From: Pyrus communis
Lineage: Eukaryota > Streptophyta > Magnoliopsida > Rosales > Rosaceae
Direction: 5' to 3'
Assembly (NCBI RefSeq): GCF_963583255.1
Contig: NC_084817.1
Location: 16,064,121 to 16,128,120, forward strand
Length of the DNA: 64,000 nt
The stretch's first letter is position 1, and each line of letters starts with the position of its first letter. Below the pieces are notes generated by a model. The model did no database searches. It had not been told where the DNA came from and worked only from the letters and a program-made list of their open reading frames with translations. Both the position numbers and the translations under genes were made by a program. This document shows, piece after piece, positions 36,044 through 48,000 of the stretch.

Positions 36044-36096
36044 GTGAGGGTGTGAAGGCGGAATCAAAATCTGTTGCCTCCAAACTTGTGGTCTAA
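36044..36096 (+). pseudogene. Duplicate of exon 2 of the small membrane-protein gene
   Basis: It is exactly 53 nt, as in the source exon, and still reads EGVKAESKSVASKLVV then TAA. The upstream TTAG acceptor is intact, but exon 1 is missing, so this is an orphan exon. Confidence 0.8.
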
Positions 36097-36639
36097 TTAG
36101 GTTTGCGTTTTTTTATTCTTCCCAATTTTTGTGACGTTAGGTTCATCATTAAGAATTTGGACCACATGTTTAGGTAAAAGCTAAACTAATCAATAATTCA
36201 AATCCATGTATTTTGGTAAGAGAACACTCCTAATTAAAATATTGTGTTAAGGCTAGTGGTTTTAACACCATTTTTAGCCTCTGCATTCCTTATGTGATTA
36301 CACAAAAAAATTGAGGAAAGCTTACTAATAAACATAAAAGTTAGGTTTCATACTTCTATAAATCCAAATCAACCATTAATGTATCAATTTAACGTATAAA
36401 CTTTGTAAAATATCTACTCTTAATGAAAATTTGCAAAATACAATGAAACGTTGATAGAAACGTTGATAGTACGATATAAGTTTTTACGTTTGTACGTACT
36501 TTATATTTGTACATGAAACCATTTAATAGCATGGTATACGTTTTTAATTACAAAATCCAAAGTTGAGAGAATTGTTTTTACTGCCTTTCAAGTTGAACAA
36601 TGTTGAGATATTGACTAGCAACTATAAGGAATTTTATAA

Positions 36640-36970
36640 TTGAAAATACACTGACGAAATTTCCATCAAAATATCTCTAAAATCTCCCAAATTGGGTAGA
36701 TATTGGACCAAGGTATCAAAATTTTACCGAAATCCTCAATATTGCTGAAATATCTTTGAAATTTCGTAGAAATCTTGTTAAAATGTTTAGATTCTTGTCT
36801 TGAGTTCAAGTGATTAAACGTGTTTATCCGTAAACTCGAGATTTTGCGTTCAAATGTCTCTTCCTCAATGCCCCGTGTATAAAAATGAAAATGGAAGATT
36901 CCCAAAGCTTCAATAATTGAAAAAGGATCATCATAGATAGTGCTTAGAACATAGTTTCCTAGGGTTGGCA
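36640..36970 (-). repeat. Anonymous dispersed repeat
   Basis: It is full of aaatatctctaaaatctccc and gaaatttcg-like motifs, typical of a dispersed plant repeat. The open frame across it (36971-36666) looks compositional and was not accepted as a gene. Confidence 0.4.
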
Positions 36971-37617
36971 CAATTAAAGTTTTGACATTTGTAAATGGAC
37001 AGCGACATTAATAAGGCTGGTTTTCTCACCAACAACAAACAAATAATAAGCAGGGGATGAACAAGTTAATTATCATAATCTTGAGTCATTTTCTACACTT
37101 GATCAACCTTTGCTTTATTAAATAGGAGAAATTTCAAGAAATATGCTTCAGTGGTGTAAGATTTCAGATGTGAAAGAGACCTTCATTTTGGCATGAACTT
37201 ATCACGAGTGGTTTAGATGAATTTACAGTAGATCATTCCATTGTCTGTCAATTAAGTAAATTTACTAAAACTCAACTAAATCATAACAATAACGCAAATT
37301 AACAGCATGATATGTAAATTCCAAGAGGAGCTTGTGAACAAGCATGTACCGTTGGTTTGGCTTTTTTGGCACTTATTCCTTTGATATGGGAAATCGCCAA
37401 TAGAGGAAAGAGCAAAAGGAAATGAATTATATGAAAGGTGATTGGATTCTGTTTTGTTCTTGGGAAATTGTCATGGCACTCCAAAATTAGCTTCTCATTG
37501 TCGATGGAATACCACCGCATGGTACATTGTTCAGCTCTTATTTCTTAAAGTATAAGTGGTCTATTATTAATATAAGCTTATTTTGAAATGCCAAAAAACA
37601 TCTCACATGGTAATTAT

Positions 37618-37848
37618 GGGCTCGTTTGATAGTGTTTTTAACATAACTAAAAATGTTGTTGGTTAATTTTTTTTTGAAACTAATTCTTAGTAAAAATTCA
37701 AGTGAATACTAGAAAAGCACTTTAAGTGATTTCTGTAAGAAGCACATATCTGATGTTACTGGTACTAAGCACTTAAAGTGTTTTTGGACACAAAACAATT
37801 TATTCAAAAGCGCTTTCAATCATTTTAAAAGCACTTCCAAATGAGCTC
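37618..37848. repeat. hAT-type foldback MITE, copy 1
   Basis: Starts gggctcgtttg and ends ccaaatgagctc. Internally aaaagcactttaagtg and aagcgctttcaatcattt pair with each other. The copy at 59768-60003 is the same family in the opposite orientation. Confidence 0.7.
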
Positions 37849-38857
37849 TATATATGTCCTACATTATTTGTTTCGTTGCTTGGAAAACAGTAAAGTGCCC
37901 AAAGTTTTTAGGTTTGAAAACCAGCAAATGTAGAGAACTTTCAGGGCTCTAAGACAAAGTGCATAGCTGGTTGAGTTCTAGTACTATGTATGCGTTATAT
38001 ATGAAGTGTGGAAAATTAGCACATAAATTAACAAGTTGCTTTCGTTGCCACCTTCAAGAGGCTGCCATCAAATCTGCAACTCTATGGATGGTGGGGTTTG
38101 GTCGCTGCGCACCAGGAGAGTCATGTAGCCTCTTCTATACATCTAAGTAAGCTATATACGACAGGAGTTGTTTATTGGAATTTCAAAAAAGTTTTTACGC
38201 ACTATTTCTAGTAGCATATCATTTTTTTTTAAGAAAAAAGAAAAGAAATTTGATTGATTAGTAATAGGGGTGTGATATCCACACATCATTTTTTACTTCT
38301 TACACATCATTTTTAATTTTCGGCCGTCAGATTGGATGAATTGAAGAATATCAAATGATAGAATTTAACAAGAGGTATGTGAGAAGTAAAAAAGAATGTG
38401 TGAATAACACACCATTAGTAATATCTAATGATCATAAAGTGAATATGAAGCAGGAAGTCCAAACGCTCTGATTTTGAACTCACACGTGAACGATTTGGCT
38501 CTATCGAATACTTTTAGTTTAAGGTGATCGCACCTTTCAAACGGGTGACTAATGAGATTTTTCTTGGTTGAAAGAAAAAATTGCAACGTTTTACTTTCTC
38601 TTCTTCGTACTTAAAAATCAATTTTGCTTATTATTTTATCACAGTTTCTAATTTATTCGCAAGTTTGTAGTTTCTAATTTAGTCTAAAAATAACACTATT
38701 CTTTAAATAATTAACAAAGCTAAACCTTGACGTTGATTGAGCTAAATTTGTGCCTACATAAACAAACCACAAGTGATATGCATTTGATAGAATTGCATTG
38801 CACCCCAAGAGCTGATTATATTACGAAGCTGTATGATGTACGTTTGTAAATGTGTGA
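37849..38857. other. Anonymous intergenic DNA with a short-end MITE near 38265-38410
   Basis: The segment ggtgtgatatccacacatcatttttt (38269 onward) is inverted at about 38380-38411 (aaaaagaatgtgtgaataacacacc), suggesting a small foldback MITE. Nothing else was supported. Confidence 0.45.
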
Positions 38858-39330
38858 TTCATATCAGTACTACGGTTTAACAATATTTTTCTTTACTTGT
38901 AAATGAAAAGACTTGGGTTCGAATTTAGTAGATAGCAAATTCGATTCCAAATTAAGTTGCATATTGTGTAACATTCCACGTTGTCTATGGGAGCGGATCT
39001 TATAAGCCTTATATGTATATTTCCATCTCTACCTAGCACGAGGCTTTTTGGGAGCCCACTAGCTCGAGTTCCATTGGAACTTCAAAATTAAGCGAGTTCG
39101 CGCGATAGCAATCCCATGATGGGTGATCCACTGAGAAATTCTCGTCTGAGTTCTCAGAAACAAAACCGTGAGGGCGTGGTCAGGGCTCAAAACGGACAAT
39201 ATCGTGCTACGGTGAAGTCGAACCCAGGATGTAATGGGGGTCCAGACCAGAATGTGACATATTGTGTAGCTTACTCGAATTTCTCTTTTTTTAGTGTAAA
39301 ATATATTTTTGTACTAAAAAAAAAAGTGTG
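38858..39330 (+). repeat. SINE copy split by a Cassandra solo LTR
   Basis: The 5' part has tactacggtttaacaatatt and a B-box-like gggttcgaattt (about 38919). The 3' part after the insertion has gtgtagcttactcgaatttc, aatatatttttgtacta and an A run at 39318-39327. Both parts match the SINE at 28262. Confidence 0.65.
38967..39259 (+). mobile_element. Cassandra: Cassandra solo LTR with TATTG target duplication
   Basis: The 293-bp LTR runs TGTAACATT...TGTGACA and is flanked by perfect TATTG copies (38962-38966 and 39260-39264). The internal 5S-like region (aaaattaagcgag, gatgggtgatcc) is diverged. It arose by LTR-LTR recombination after insertion into a SINE. Confidence 0.9.
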
Positions 39331-39788
39331 ATCCACATCATGTGGCGCAAAAGCTTGCAAAAAATCTGAATAGTTGACAAGTAAGCTTCTGGAATACCAA
39401 CTGTATACTTCATTAATTTCTCAAATATTAACGGGGAAAATCCTCGCATGTCCACTTATGGTTATGCTTATAATTGTCGTAACAGAAAAATATTTTAAAA
39501 AAGTGTATCATTGGATTTGCATGCACGAAAGGGGAGGTGAATCTTGTCCTTTAGAAGCCAAAAGAAGTGTGGCTTTTGTCGTTTAGAAGGGAAAAAAAAG
39601 GGGCAATGGGTCGTCCGCTTAGAGAATACCTTGCAGAATATTATTTTTGTGCCAATTAAAATTGGGATGTGCTACCCTTTTTTATTTCTCACACTTTTGG
39701 TTAATTTCTATTTTTTGATTTTTTTCAATCCATCCGATCTGACTGCCGAAAATTAAAAGGGTGTGTGAGAAGCAAAAAAAGGTGTATG

Positions 39789-40085
39789 TGTCACATCCCA
39801 ACCTGAGGTCCACCACATCCCGAGCCCGCTCCACTACCGTAGCATGATATTGTCCGTTTTGGGCCCCGACCACGCCCTCACGGTTTTGTTTCTGGGAACT
39901 CACACGAGAACTTCCCGGTGGGTCACCCACCATGGGAGTGCTCTCACGCGCTACTCACTTAACTTTGGATAACTTTGGAGTTCCCATGGAACTTGAAACT
40001 AGTGAGCTCCCAAAAAGCCTCGTGCTAGGTAGAGATAGGAATATACATATAAGGATCACTCCCTTGGACGATGTGAGATCTTACA
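39789..40085 (-). mobile_element. Cassandra: Cassandra solo LTR with GTATG target duplication
   Basis: The 297-bp LTR is inverted, tgtcacatc...cttaca, with perfect GTATG flanks (39784-39788 and 40086-40090). The 5S-like segment is present. A short internal repeat, aactttggataactttgga, has been added near 39960. Confidence 0.9.
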
Positions 40086-40253
40086 GTATGGATATTATAC
40101 CCGCTTAAACTTTGGTTTACTCTGCTGCTTGTACTATGATCTACTTGTATTTATTTTCGTTTATAAGTGAATGATTTTAAGGTTGACTCTCATAAAAATG
40201 AATTTGATACCAATTATTTTTTGTGAAAATAGTGTTACTTAGCACAATCATCC

Positions 40254-41231
40254 AACGTTTTTTTATTTTTTATTTTTGATAGGAAACGATAGTGTATTTC
40301 ATTAATCAACACGAACCATTACAAGGGTGTCATTGGGTACATAACTTCAGTGACCAATAAATTGATCTGAAGTGAATTACACAAATAGAAAAATAAGAGG
40401 AAACCCCTAAACGACAACCACAAGAGTTATCATACAACCGTCAAGCGCACAAGAGCTACTAGTACAAATCTGTTACAATAAACGATAGCAGTAACAGAGA
40501 AATACAGACAACCACGACGGACATTGCTGAAAAACAAGGCCACAAAAAATCCTCACGAAAAAGCAAGATCACATCAAGTCATTGTTTTGTTGGCAAACGA
40601 GACTACCAAAACGCATCGCACAAAGGCGAAGACCAATTTGACCAAAACAAACAGCGACACCACGGTGCACCAAGGCGAGTGGACAACGAGACAACACCGG
40701 AAAATGGTCTGTTGTACACCTCGGTAGTTAACAAAATATTCCGAGAAGGAAGCCACAAGGCAGCACCTTCCGATGGAATGATGTGCCACTCCTGATAAAG
40801 ACCACATCACAGATTTGGATAGCCCCATCAGCAAGTTGAACCAAGGTAATTGGCTGCACAACGAGAAGCCAGATCTGGAAAAGCCTAGGTGATGCAACCC
40901 TAGCAAAAGCACGACCCAGACGGAGCAAACAGAGGGTGGGCGCAGGAGGCGGTGCATCCAAATCAAGAGGAGGAAACATCACATCATTGGCAAAGAAGTG
41001 GCTTTCAAGCTCCGAATCAAACCTAAATCAATAGAATAACTTGAAAAGGGCAAAGCTCGGATATGGGAAAGAGACCCGAAATCACGGGACAGCCGTGCAA
41101 AAGATGGGGGAGAAGAAGAACAGGGATGGAGCAAGCTAAAAGAGGCAGAAGGGGAGGGTTGGCCCAGTGAAAGAGAGAAAAGAAATGGAAAGAACAGAGG
41201 CGTGAGGGATGGGGGACACGAGGAGGGGGAG
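40254..41231 (-). mobile_element. LINE-like 3' segment, minus strand
   Basis: Read on the minus strand the segment finishes with cctatcaaaaataaaaaat, the usual tail of plant L1-type LINEs. The region has GC-richer, formerly coding composition, but stop-interrupted frames and no reverse-transcriptase motif. A truncated LINE is the best guess. Confidence 0.45.
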
Positions 41232-41878
41232 TGTAACATCTCACATCGCTCAGGGGAGTGATCCTTAAATGTATATTTCCATCTCTACCTAGCACGAGGC
41301 CTTTTGGGAGCTCAATGGCTTTGGGTTCTGTAGGAACTCCGAAGTTAAGCGAGAAGGGGGTTAGAGCAATCCTATGATGGGTGACCCACTGGGAAGTTGC
41401 TTGTAAGTTCCCAAAAATAAAACCGTGAGGGAATAGTAAGCCCAAAGCGGACAATATCGTGCTACGGTGGTGGAGCGGGCCCGAGAAGTGGTCCCCCCCG
41501 GGGCCGAGATGTGACAATTTGGTATCAGAGCCTAACCCTGGCCGTGGTGTGTCGATGAGGACGTCGAGTCCTTAAAGGGGGTGGATTGTAACATCCCACA
41601 TCGCTTAGGGGAGTGATCATTAAATGTATATTCTCATCTCTACCTAGCACGAGGCTTTTTGGGAACTCATTGGTTTCGGGTTAAATTGTCACATCCCGGC
41701 CCGGGGGGGACCACTTCCCGGGCCCGCTCCACCACTGTAGCATGATATTGTTAGCTTTGGGCTTACCATTCCCTCAAGGTTTTGTTTTTGGGAACTCATG
41801 AGCAACTTCTCAGTAGGTCACCCATCATGGGATTGCTCTAGCCCTCTTCTCACTTAACTTCGAAGTTCCTACGGAACT
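41232..41878 (+). mobile_element. Cassandra: Cassandra TRIM with its 3' LTR partly inverted
   Basis: The 5' LTR is 41232-41516, the primer site tggtatcagagc is 41520-41531, and the internal region is 41517-41586. The 3' LTR begins normally (41587-41682, matching the first 96 bp of the 5' LTR). After aaat (41683-41686) comes the rest of the LTR in reverse orientation (41687-41878, starting tgtcacatc). Together the two pieces make up one LTR length. No clear target duplication remains. Confidence 0.85.
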
Positions 41879-42840
41879 CTTGTTTCTGTATACTGATCAC
41901 ACTGAAAAATCTCTTCCATTTCAAAACCCTTGTTTCTTTTTTCAAGGTAAATTTCTGACCCATCACAATATAATTACCAAAGAGGAGACCCATTACAAAA
42001 CCGTAAATTTTAATAATTTTTTTTTATCATAAACCAAGTGCATAAAATCTGGCACCAAGTTCAAACAGAATATCTTGATTCGAATGTTCATAATTTGATA
42101 CAAAGCATATTTTGATTAGATGTAGTTCATTAATATTGATACAATTATTTGGTGTCAATCATAAACCTTGTATAAACGAAATGAGTTTAGTTTAGGGTAT
42201 ATATAAGTATATAGTTCAATTCATTTTTATATGACAAAATTATGACGTAATGTGATAAATAAATTTATACCTAAAAACATGCATGAAGTATGATTTATTA
42301 AAAAGACTGACATAGTGATAACATAATGTCCTAGACAGTCTAACCCTCAACCTTCTAATGAGATCCAACCTTGATTAAATCATGTAAAATTTAGAGAAAA
42401 TCGGTTCAAAGTTACACCCTTCTTGTTTTATGCAATGAAGATTTTTTTTTTCTTTCTAAAAGATAAATTATTAACCCCCCAACCCCCTTTCTTCTTCGAT
42501 TCTTGTTGACAGGGACATGGAACCAATTAACCATATTTTCCCATCACACTCATTTGATGGAAAATACGTACTGACATGTAACTCATAACATAAGCAACAA
42601 CTTCTTCTGTTGCCATTCCAGTCATGTTACATAAGAAATTAAGAATTGACATTTCGGTTAAAAAAATATTAGTGCTGTCTTTTTTTACCGTTATTGTTGA
42701 TTTGAACATTTGAACATCTCTTCTAGAGATATTGTTAGCGACGATCTAAGAAAATTTTTGGTATACTTCCTATCATTTATAGGGAGCTTATTTAATTTGA
42801 AACTAAAATGGTGTTTTGGTGAAAACAAAAACAAAAAAGA
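41879..42840. other. Anonymous AT-rich intergenic DNA
   Basis: No gene, repeat border or RNA gene was recognised. Confidence 0.4.
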
Positions 42841-43071
42841 AGAGGATCCTCTCTCCAGATCCACTTTGTAGGGATTTTAGGGATCCCCATATCCTAACCG
42901 TTCATCGTACATCGTGTGGTCAGTTTTTGTCAAGTATTATTTGTGTTTAATTTTAAATAAAAAAGTTGGATTGATTTCTGACCACACGATGTACGATGAA
43001 TGGTTAAGATGTGAGGATCCCTAAGATCTTCATAATTTGGTTTCGAATGGGATCCAAATCCAAACAAAAAG
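42841..43071. repeat. Foldback MITE, GGATCCTC family, copy 3
   Basis: This is the clearest copy. cgttcatcgtacatcgtgtgg is mirrored as ccacacgatgtacgatgaatg around an AT core. The outer parts carry gaggatcctctc and gaggatccctaa. Confidence 0.8.
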
Positions 43072-43937
43072 GGCTCAATACAATTTTATTATTATTATTA
43101 TTATTTTCTAACTCACTTCAATGACAAATTTAGTATCAAATTATTAAGGACTGATTGGTTGACTTAACATGACCTCCACCCCATTGATATCCTTGTTTAA
43201 ATAAAAACATTCTCTATCATTACACTTAGGCATAATTAACTTGGTACGTTAGTAGTTCATAATTAATTGGAATCATACACACCATCCACACGAATTAAAC
43301 CCAAAACTTCTTATTTACAGACGAAATTTATTTTCAATGAACCGTAGTATTAAGTTGCCATAACTAATTTTTATTAAAATATTGTAATTTGATCAACTAA
43401 TATAATCTCCACACCTTTAAGAATTCAAAAATACTAATCTTACTATCTAGTTGTGGCATAAATTTTTTAAAAATTGCCTTAAAAGTGAAACAATGTAAGG
43501 GTCGACGATGGTTTTGTGACAACATAAGTAGACATTAATTATTAATTAATCTTTATTCAAGGACAATGAAGAATAACACCACTCAGTTATTCAATACTTT
43601 TATGATAGTAAAAGAAACTGTTCGTGTCTTTAACCATATGATAAGAAGCTTCCAATGTTTTCGCGAGCAGCCCCAAATGTTTCAATCAAACCAAACAAGT
43701 CCAAGCCCTAATAATCTATCAAAAGAAACTCTAGAGTATGTTCAATATCGCATGAAGTTACTAATGGTTGAACGACAATGTTAATACTTTTGAACAACAT
43801 TGTTGTATAACATAATGTCGTCAACACTTTGAGTAAATTTGGTAACACCAGGTAATTTTGTGATCGTTTAAACGAGTAGTTTTTTTTTTTTTTTTTAATT
43901 ATTTTAATTTTGTTTTAAGTTGTCATACGTCAATAAT

Positions 43938-43978
<41 letters not shown>

Positions 43979-44169
43979 AGTTTGTATTTATATGATATTG
44001 GTACGAAAATGCCTTAATAACGTTGAACCCTTTTTATGCAAGTTTCTTCAAAATGTTTGACAATACTTGAGTAGTGAGTGAGTGAGTGCGGGAGTGGGGC
44101 TTGGCACGCTTCACGCTTCGGCCTATACAAGAAACTAAAATAAAAAGAAAAATGTTACAAATTTTATAA
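43072..44169. other. AT-rich upstream region of the transporter, with (AT)n
   Basis: It contains an (AT)17 microsatellite at 43942-43975. A 72-codon frame at 43566-43784 has no recognisable features and was not accepted. Confidence 0.45.
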
Positions 44170-44679
44170 GATCATGTCTAACCCTTGAGTTTTAATTTAG
44201 AAACAGTTTTCCGTTTCAACTATTTTGAGTTAAATTTTTAGCCTACAATTATTAAAGAATGAATTTATGATAATTTTTTTTAAAGTAACTTAAAAAAAAA
44301 TTTATATAGGCTATCCTAATTTAATTTTATGAATGTATTAACCTAAAAATATTTAGAATCCAATAAATATTGAAAAATCACTAAATCAACACCATAAAAC
44401 TCGTGTAACACTATAAAAAAATATGAAACACATGAAAGAAATATTTTTTTTAATTACTTTAGCCTTTAGATTTAAATTTGGACCGTTATATATATTTTTT
44501 ACCATTGCATTTGATCATATTAGATCATAGCCGTTGTATTCAATGAGTTTATAAATATAAACTTAAAAAGAAATACACATATATGATGAATCAGCCGATT
44601 AACTCAAAGAAAAATTCTGGCATAAATTTATCGCAAAAATGAATTTTGGATTAAAACTTATATTTAGCTTAAGGTTTAG

Positions 44680-44685
<6 letters not shown>
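44170..44685 (+). repeat. PIF-type MITE, same family as 11420-11795
   Basis: It starts atgtctaacccttgag and its right part reads gcttaaggtttagag. The interior shares acctaaaaatatttagaatcc and ttaattttatgaatg with the inverted copy at 11420-11795. Confidence 0.5.

Positions 44686-44728
<43 letters not shown>
44683..44728. repeat. (GA)23 microsatellite upstream of the transporter gene
   Basis: It is a pure AG/GA run about 330 bp before the ATG. GA-repeats of this kind can bind BPC/GAGA factors; here that is only a possibility. Confidence 0.9.
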
Positions 44729-44731
<3 letters not shown>

Positions 44732-45058
44732 TAGCATGTCCATGGCGTGAGAGTTCAAACGTTTTAGGAACACCAACGTAACGAATTAAAAACAGAAGGA
44801 CAAATCACATGGGACTAAACACACAACACACACACACAAGCGAGAGAGAGAGGGCAGCTTAACCTCAACAATTTCTCACACCCGTTACGCTAATTAGGGT
44901 TCTTAATTCCCCGATCCCCCATCTCTCCATAGCTCCCATAACTCTGTTTTCCCTCTGTTCTGCAACAAAACCCATCGGGGTCGGTTTTGTTTCTGGAAAT
45001 TGTAAGGTGGGTGCGTTTGTGATCTGGATCTCTTTTAATTGAGTGATCTGGGTCTGAG

Positions 45059-48000
45059 ATGGAGGAGTCTTGGCTGTGCCAGTGGAGCGTCATTAGATCT
45101 CTCCTCGCAATTCTTCAATGGTGGGGTTTCAATGTCACCGTGATTGTCATGAACAAGTGGATCTTTCAGGTCTCTGCTCTTTTGCCTTTCCCAGATTTTC
45201 TTGATTTCGATTTGTACCTTTTCATTTGTAGATTTTGTGAACTGGGTTTGCTTAATTTTCCTCAGCTGATACCTTAATTTCTTAATTTTTTGCAAGGGTT
45301 ATTGGTTTTGATATAATTATGGACATATGTATTGGGTTTTGCATTTTATGAATTTAGCTGAATTTTACCGTTCTCTTTCGATTTTTGCTCTGTTATAATT
45401 CTAATTTATTGATATGGTTAAATTATGGAAAATGTGATCCCGATTTATTGGAATTTCATGAGCAGTATTAGAAGAAATATGGACCCCATTGTGAGGGCTG
45501 GAGTTGGTTGGTTTTTATTTAGATAATTGCTATGAATAATAGCAATAGTAAGCCACAGGCACTCGAATGAATCCCAAAAGTTTGGGCGAGACATCCATTG
45601 AGTGTTTCATTTGTTTATTTTTAACTTAATGTGAACAGCACTTAGTTATATTTTTCTTCAACAACTACGGAATTGCCATACTACCATGTGATCTGCCATG
45701 GCCGTCTGCCACAAATAACATAATACTATGAGATTTACCTTGGGTTTGGTTGCAAGTTTTTAGGAGAGAGGAAGGTTCTCCTAAAAGATGTAATTCTAAT
45801 CATTAACGCGTTATTGGCAGGAAAATTCAGTTTAGCGGGGTTGAATTCGTGGCTTGTTCTTCTGCCTATTTTTGTATGGCTAGATGATTTGAGTTTGTTA
45901 CATAGGAGAAAAATAGATATTTTGTGAATGGAATAACTAGTGACTTTCTTTATGATTAGGAAGTTTGTTTGGTTCTGGTGAATCCTTAATTTGCACCCGG
46001 ACTTGATTGATAAATAATGTAATTTTCCCAAAGGAAAAGAAGATCGTCAATGGTGTCACCATACAGTTTGTCTTTTTAAGTTGTTGACTTGTTGTATAAC
46101 ATTTGATTGCTGGTTTACCATAATTTATTTGATTGTTTAGCTTTTGCACTAATCACTCAAAATTTTGAACTAATAACAACCTAATTCTTTTAAGTTTTTA
46201 GAGAAATTATTCAGTGGTCTGGGAGCAATACACCTTACTCTGACATCAGTTGTTCCCCACAGTGGGCACAATCCATAATCTGTCTGAAGCAGATTACTTT
46301 CATAATTCCACACCAGTCTTATGAGTTTGCATGGTGGCCATCATGGTGTCCCTAATTTTGAAGTGTTTTTGTTTTATGCAGAAACTGGATTTTAAGTTTC
46401 CCCTAACGGTGTCATGCATTCATTTCATATGCTCGGCCATTGGAGCATACATTGTAATCAAGGTTTTGAAACTTAAACCACTAATAACAGTTGACCCTGA
46501 AGATCGCTGGAGAAGAATATTTCCCATGTCATTTGTGTTCTGTATTAACATAGTGTTGGGCAATGTGAGCTTACGTTACATTCCAGTTTCCTTTATGCAG
46601 ACCATAAAGTCGTTCACTCCTGCAACCACAGGTGAGCTCCAGAAGATTTCTAACAGTGTATAAAATTGACACCACCTTTAAAATGTTATACTGTGGTGTG
46701 GCTTCAACTGACCTCAAAGGTTTCTAACAGTTGTTTTGCAGTGGCTGGTCTGGAGAAAGTACTTTGATTGGAGAATTTGGTGTTCTTTGATACCCATTGT
46801 TGGAGGAATTCTACTTACCTCTGCTACAGAGCTTAGTTTCAATATGTTTGGATTTTGTGCTGCCTTATTTGGTTGTCTCGCTACTTCCACAAAGACCATC
46901 CTCGCAGAATCTCTTTTGCATGGATACAAATTTGACAGGTAGTATTTTTGTGTTTGCTGCCTTTAGATTGTTACCGTTACCTTCTTCTTGAAGTTTTTGT
47001 CAATTATGCTTACTTTATTTTTGTAGTTGTGATAATTTATTATATGCGTGATGTCTTGTGCACAAATATGAAATATGTTGTTTAAACTTTTTGATTCACT
47101 GTTATTACACTTTCATTCTCATACTTCACGAGCCTAAGTTGAAGATATAAATTTGCAATCAGGTTCTGTACCAAACCTTCCAAAATCAGCGTGTTGAAAA
47201 ACCCCACTATAAAGATGATCTCCAAACCTCCATAATGGCAGCTCTAATTGATATGATATCCTGCTGAATACTGCATTTTCTCATTTTATTGGATTATTGA
47301 ATAATTAAATCTTAAAATAAGAAGAATCTTGGTTGAATGAGTATAAGAATTTATGACACAAAATGCTCCTTTGCATTTTTATGAAAGTGGTTCATATTAT
47401 ATGTGCGATCCATGCAATTCTTACAAGGCAATTAGCGTGATTGAGCATTTGGAAATGTTCTGAATATAAAAAGCAATTTTTATGGTGATGTGCCCTTAAT
47501 GATGTAAAACTGCTGAGCAGTCTTGGAATTTTCTATAGGCTTATAGTCTTAGAACTGTTTGGATTGCCTTGTCATCCATGTGATGAATATGTGGGATTGA
47601 GTCCTTCTTCAGTGCAAACAACCCTTTTGTTGTTTTGTTTGTACCTTGTAGGAAATTAGCGCATTAACATCAGCCATTTCTTTTCATTCCATATTTTAAA
47701 ATCCTTAACCCTGACATCTTTTTTGTTATACTGATTTTCCTGCCTTGGAATTCCGACATGTGGGTTATGACGTTAACGGTCTTCATTTTCATTGTGTTTG
47801 CTTGTTTTTCCACTCAAGTCAAGGAGGCTGTGTGTTTGAAACAGTTCTACTTTTATGTGTGCTCATTTTTTCACAGCTTCATGATTTATGCTGACATACT
47901 GTTATTCATTTTTTGGGTATACAATATAGCATAAACACGGTGTACTACATGGCACCTTTTGCGACCATGATCTTGGCAGTACCTGCAATGCTACTCGAAG

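Larger units (their letters stand above)
34890..37370 (+). repeat. Second copy of the 23.4-24.5 kb duplication, interrupted by insertions
   Basis: Similarity to 23400-24510 runs from atgaaatgatcaaaatcaaat (34900) to gcttgtgaacaagcatgtacc (37350), interrupted by a PIF-like element (35070-36039) and repeat DNA (about 36150-37080). Exon 1 of the source gene has no counterpart here. Confidence 0.78.

Noticed and set aside
36666..36971. 101-codon minus-strand frame
   Set aside because: It consists of a dispersed repeat with repeated aatatctctaaaatctccc-type motifs, with no domain.
43566..43784. 72-codon plus-strand open frame upstream of the transporter
   Set aside because: No recognisable domain, no splice context and composition like the surrounding AT-rich DNA. 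A chance frame is more likely.
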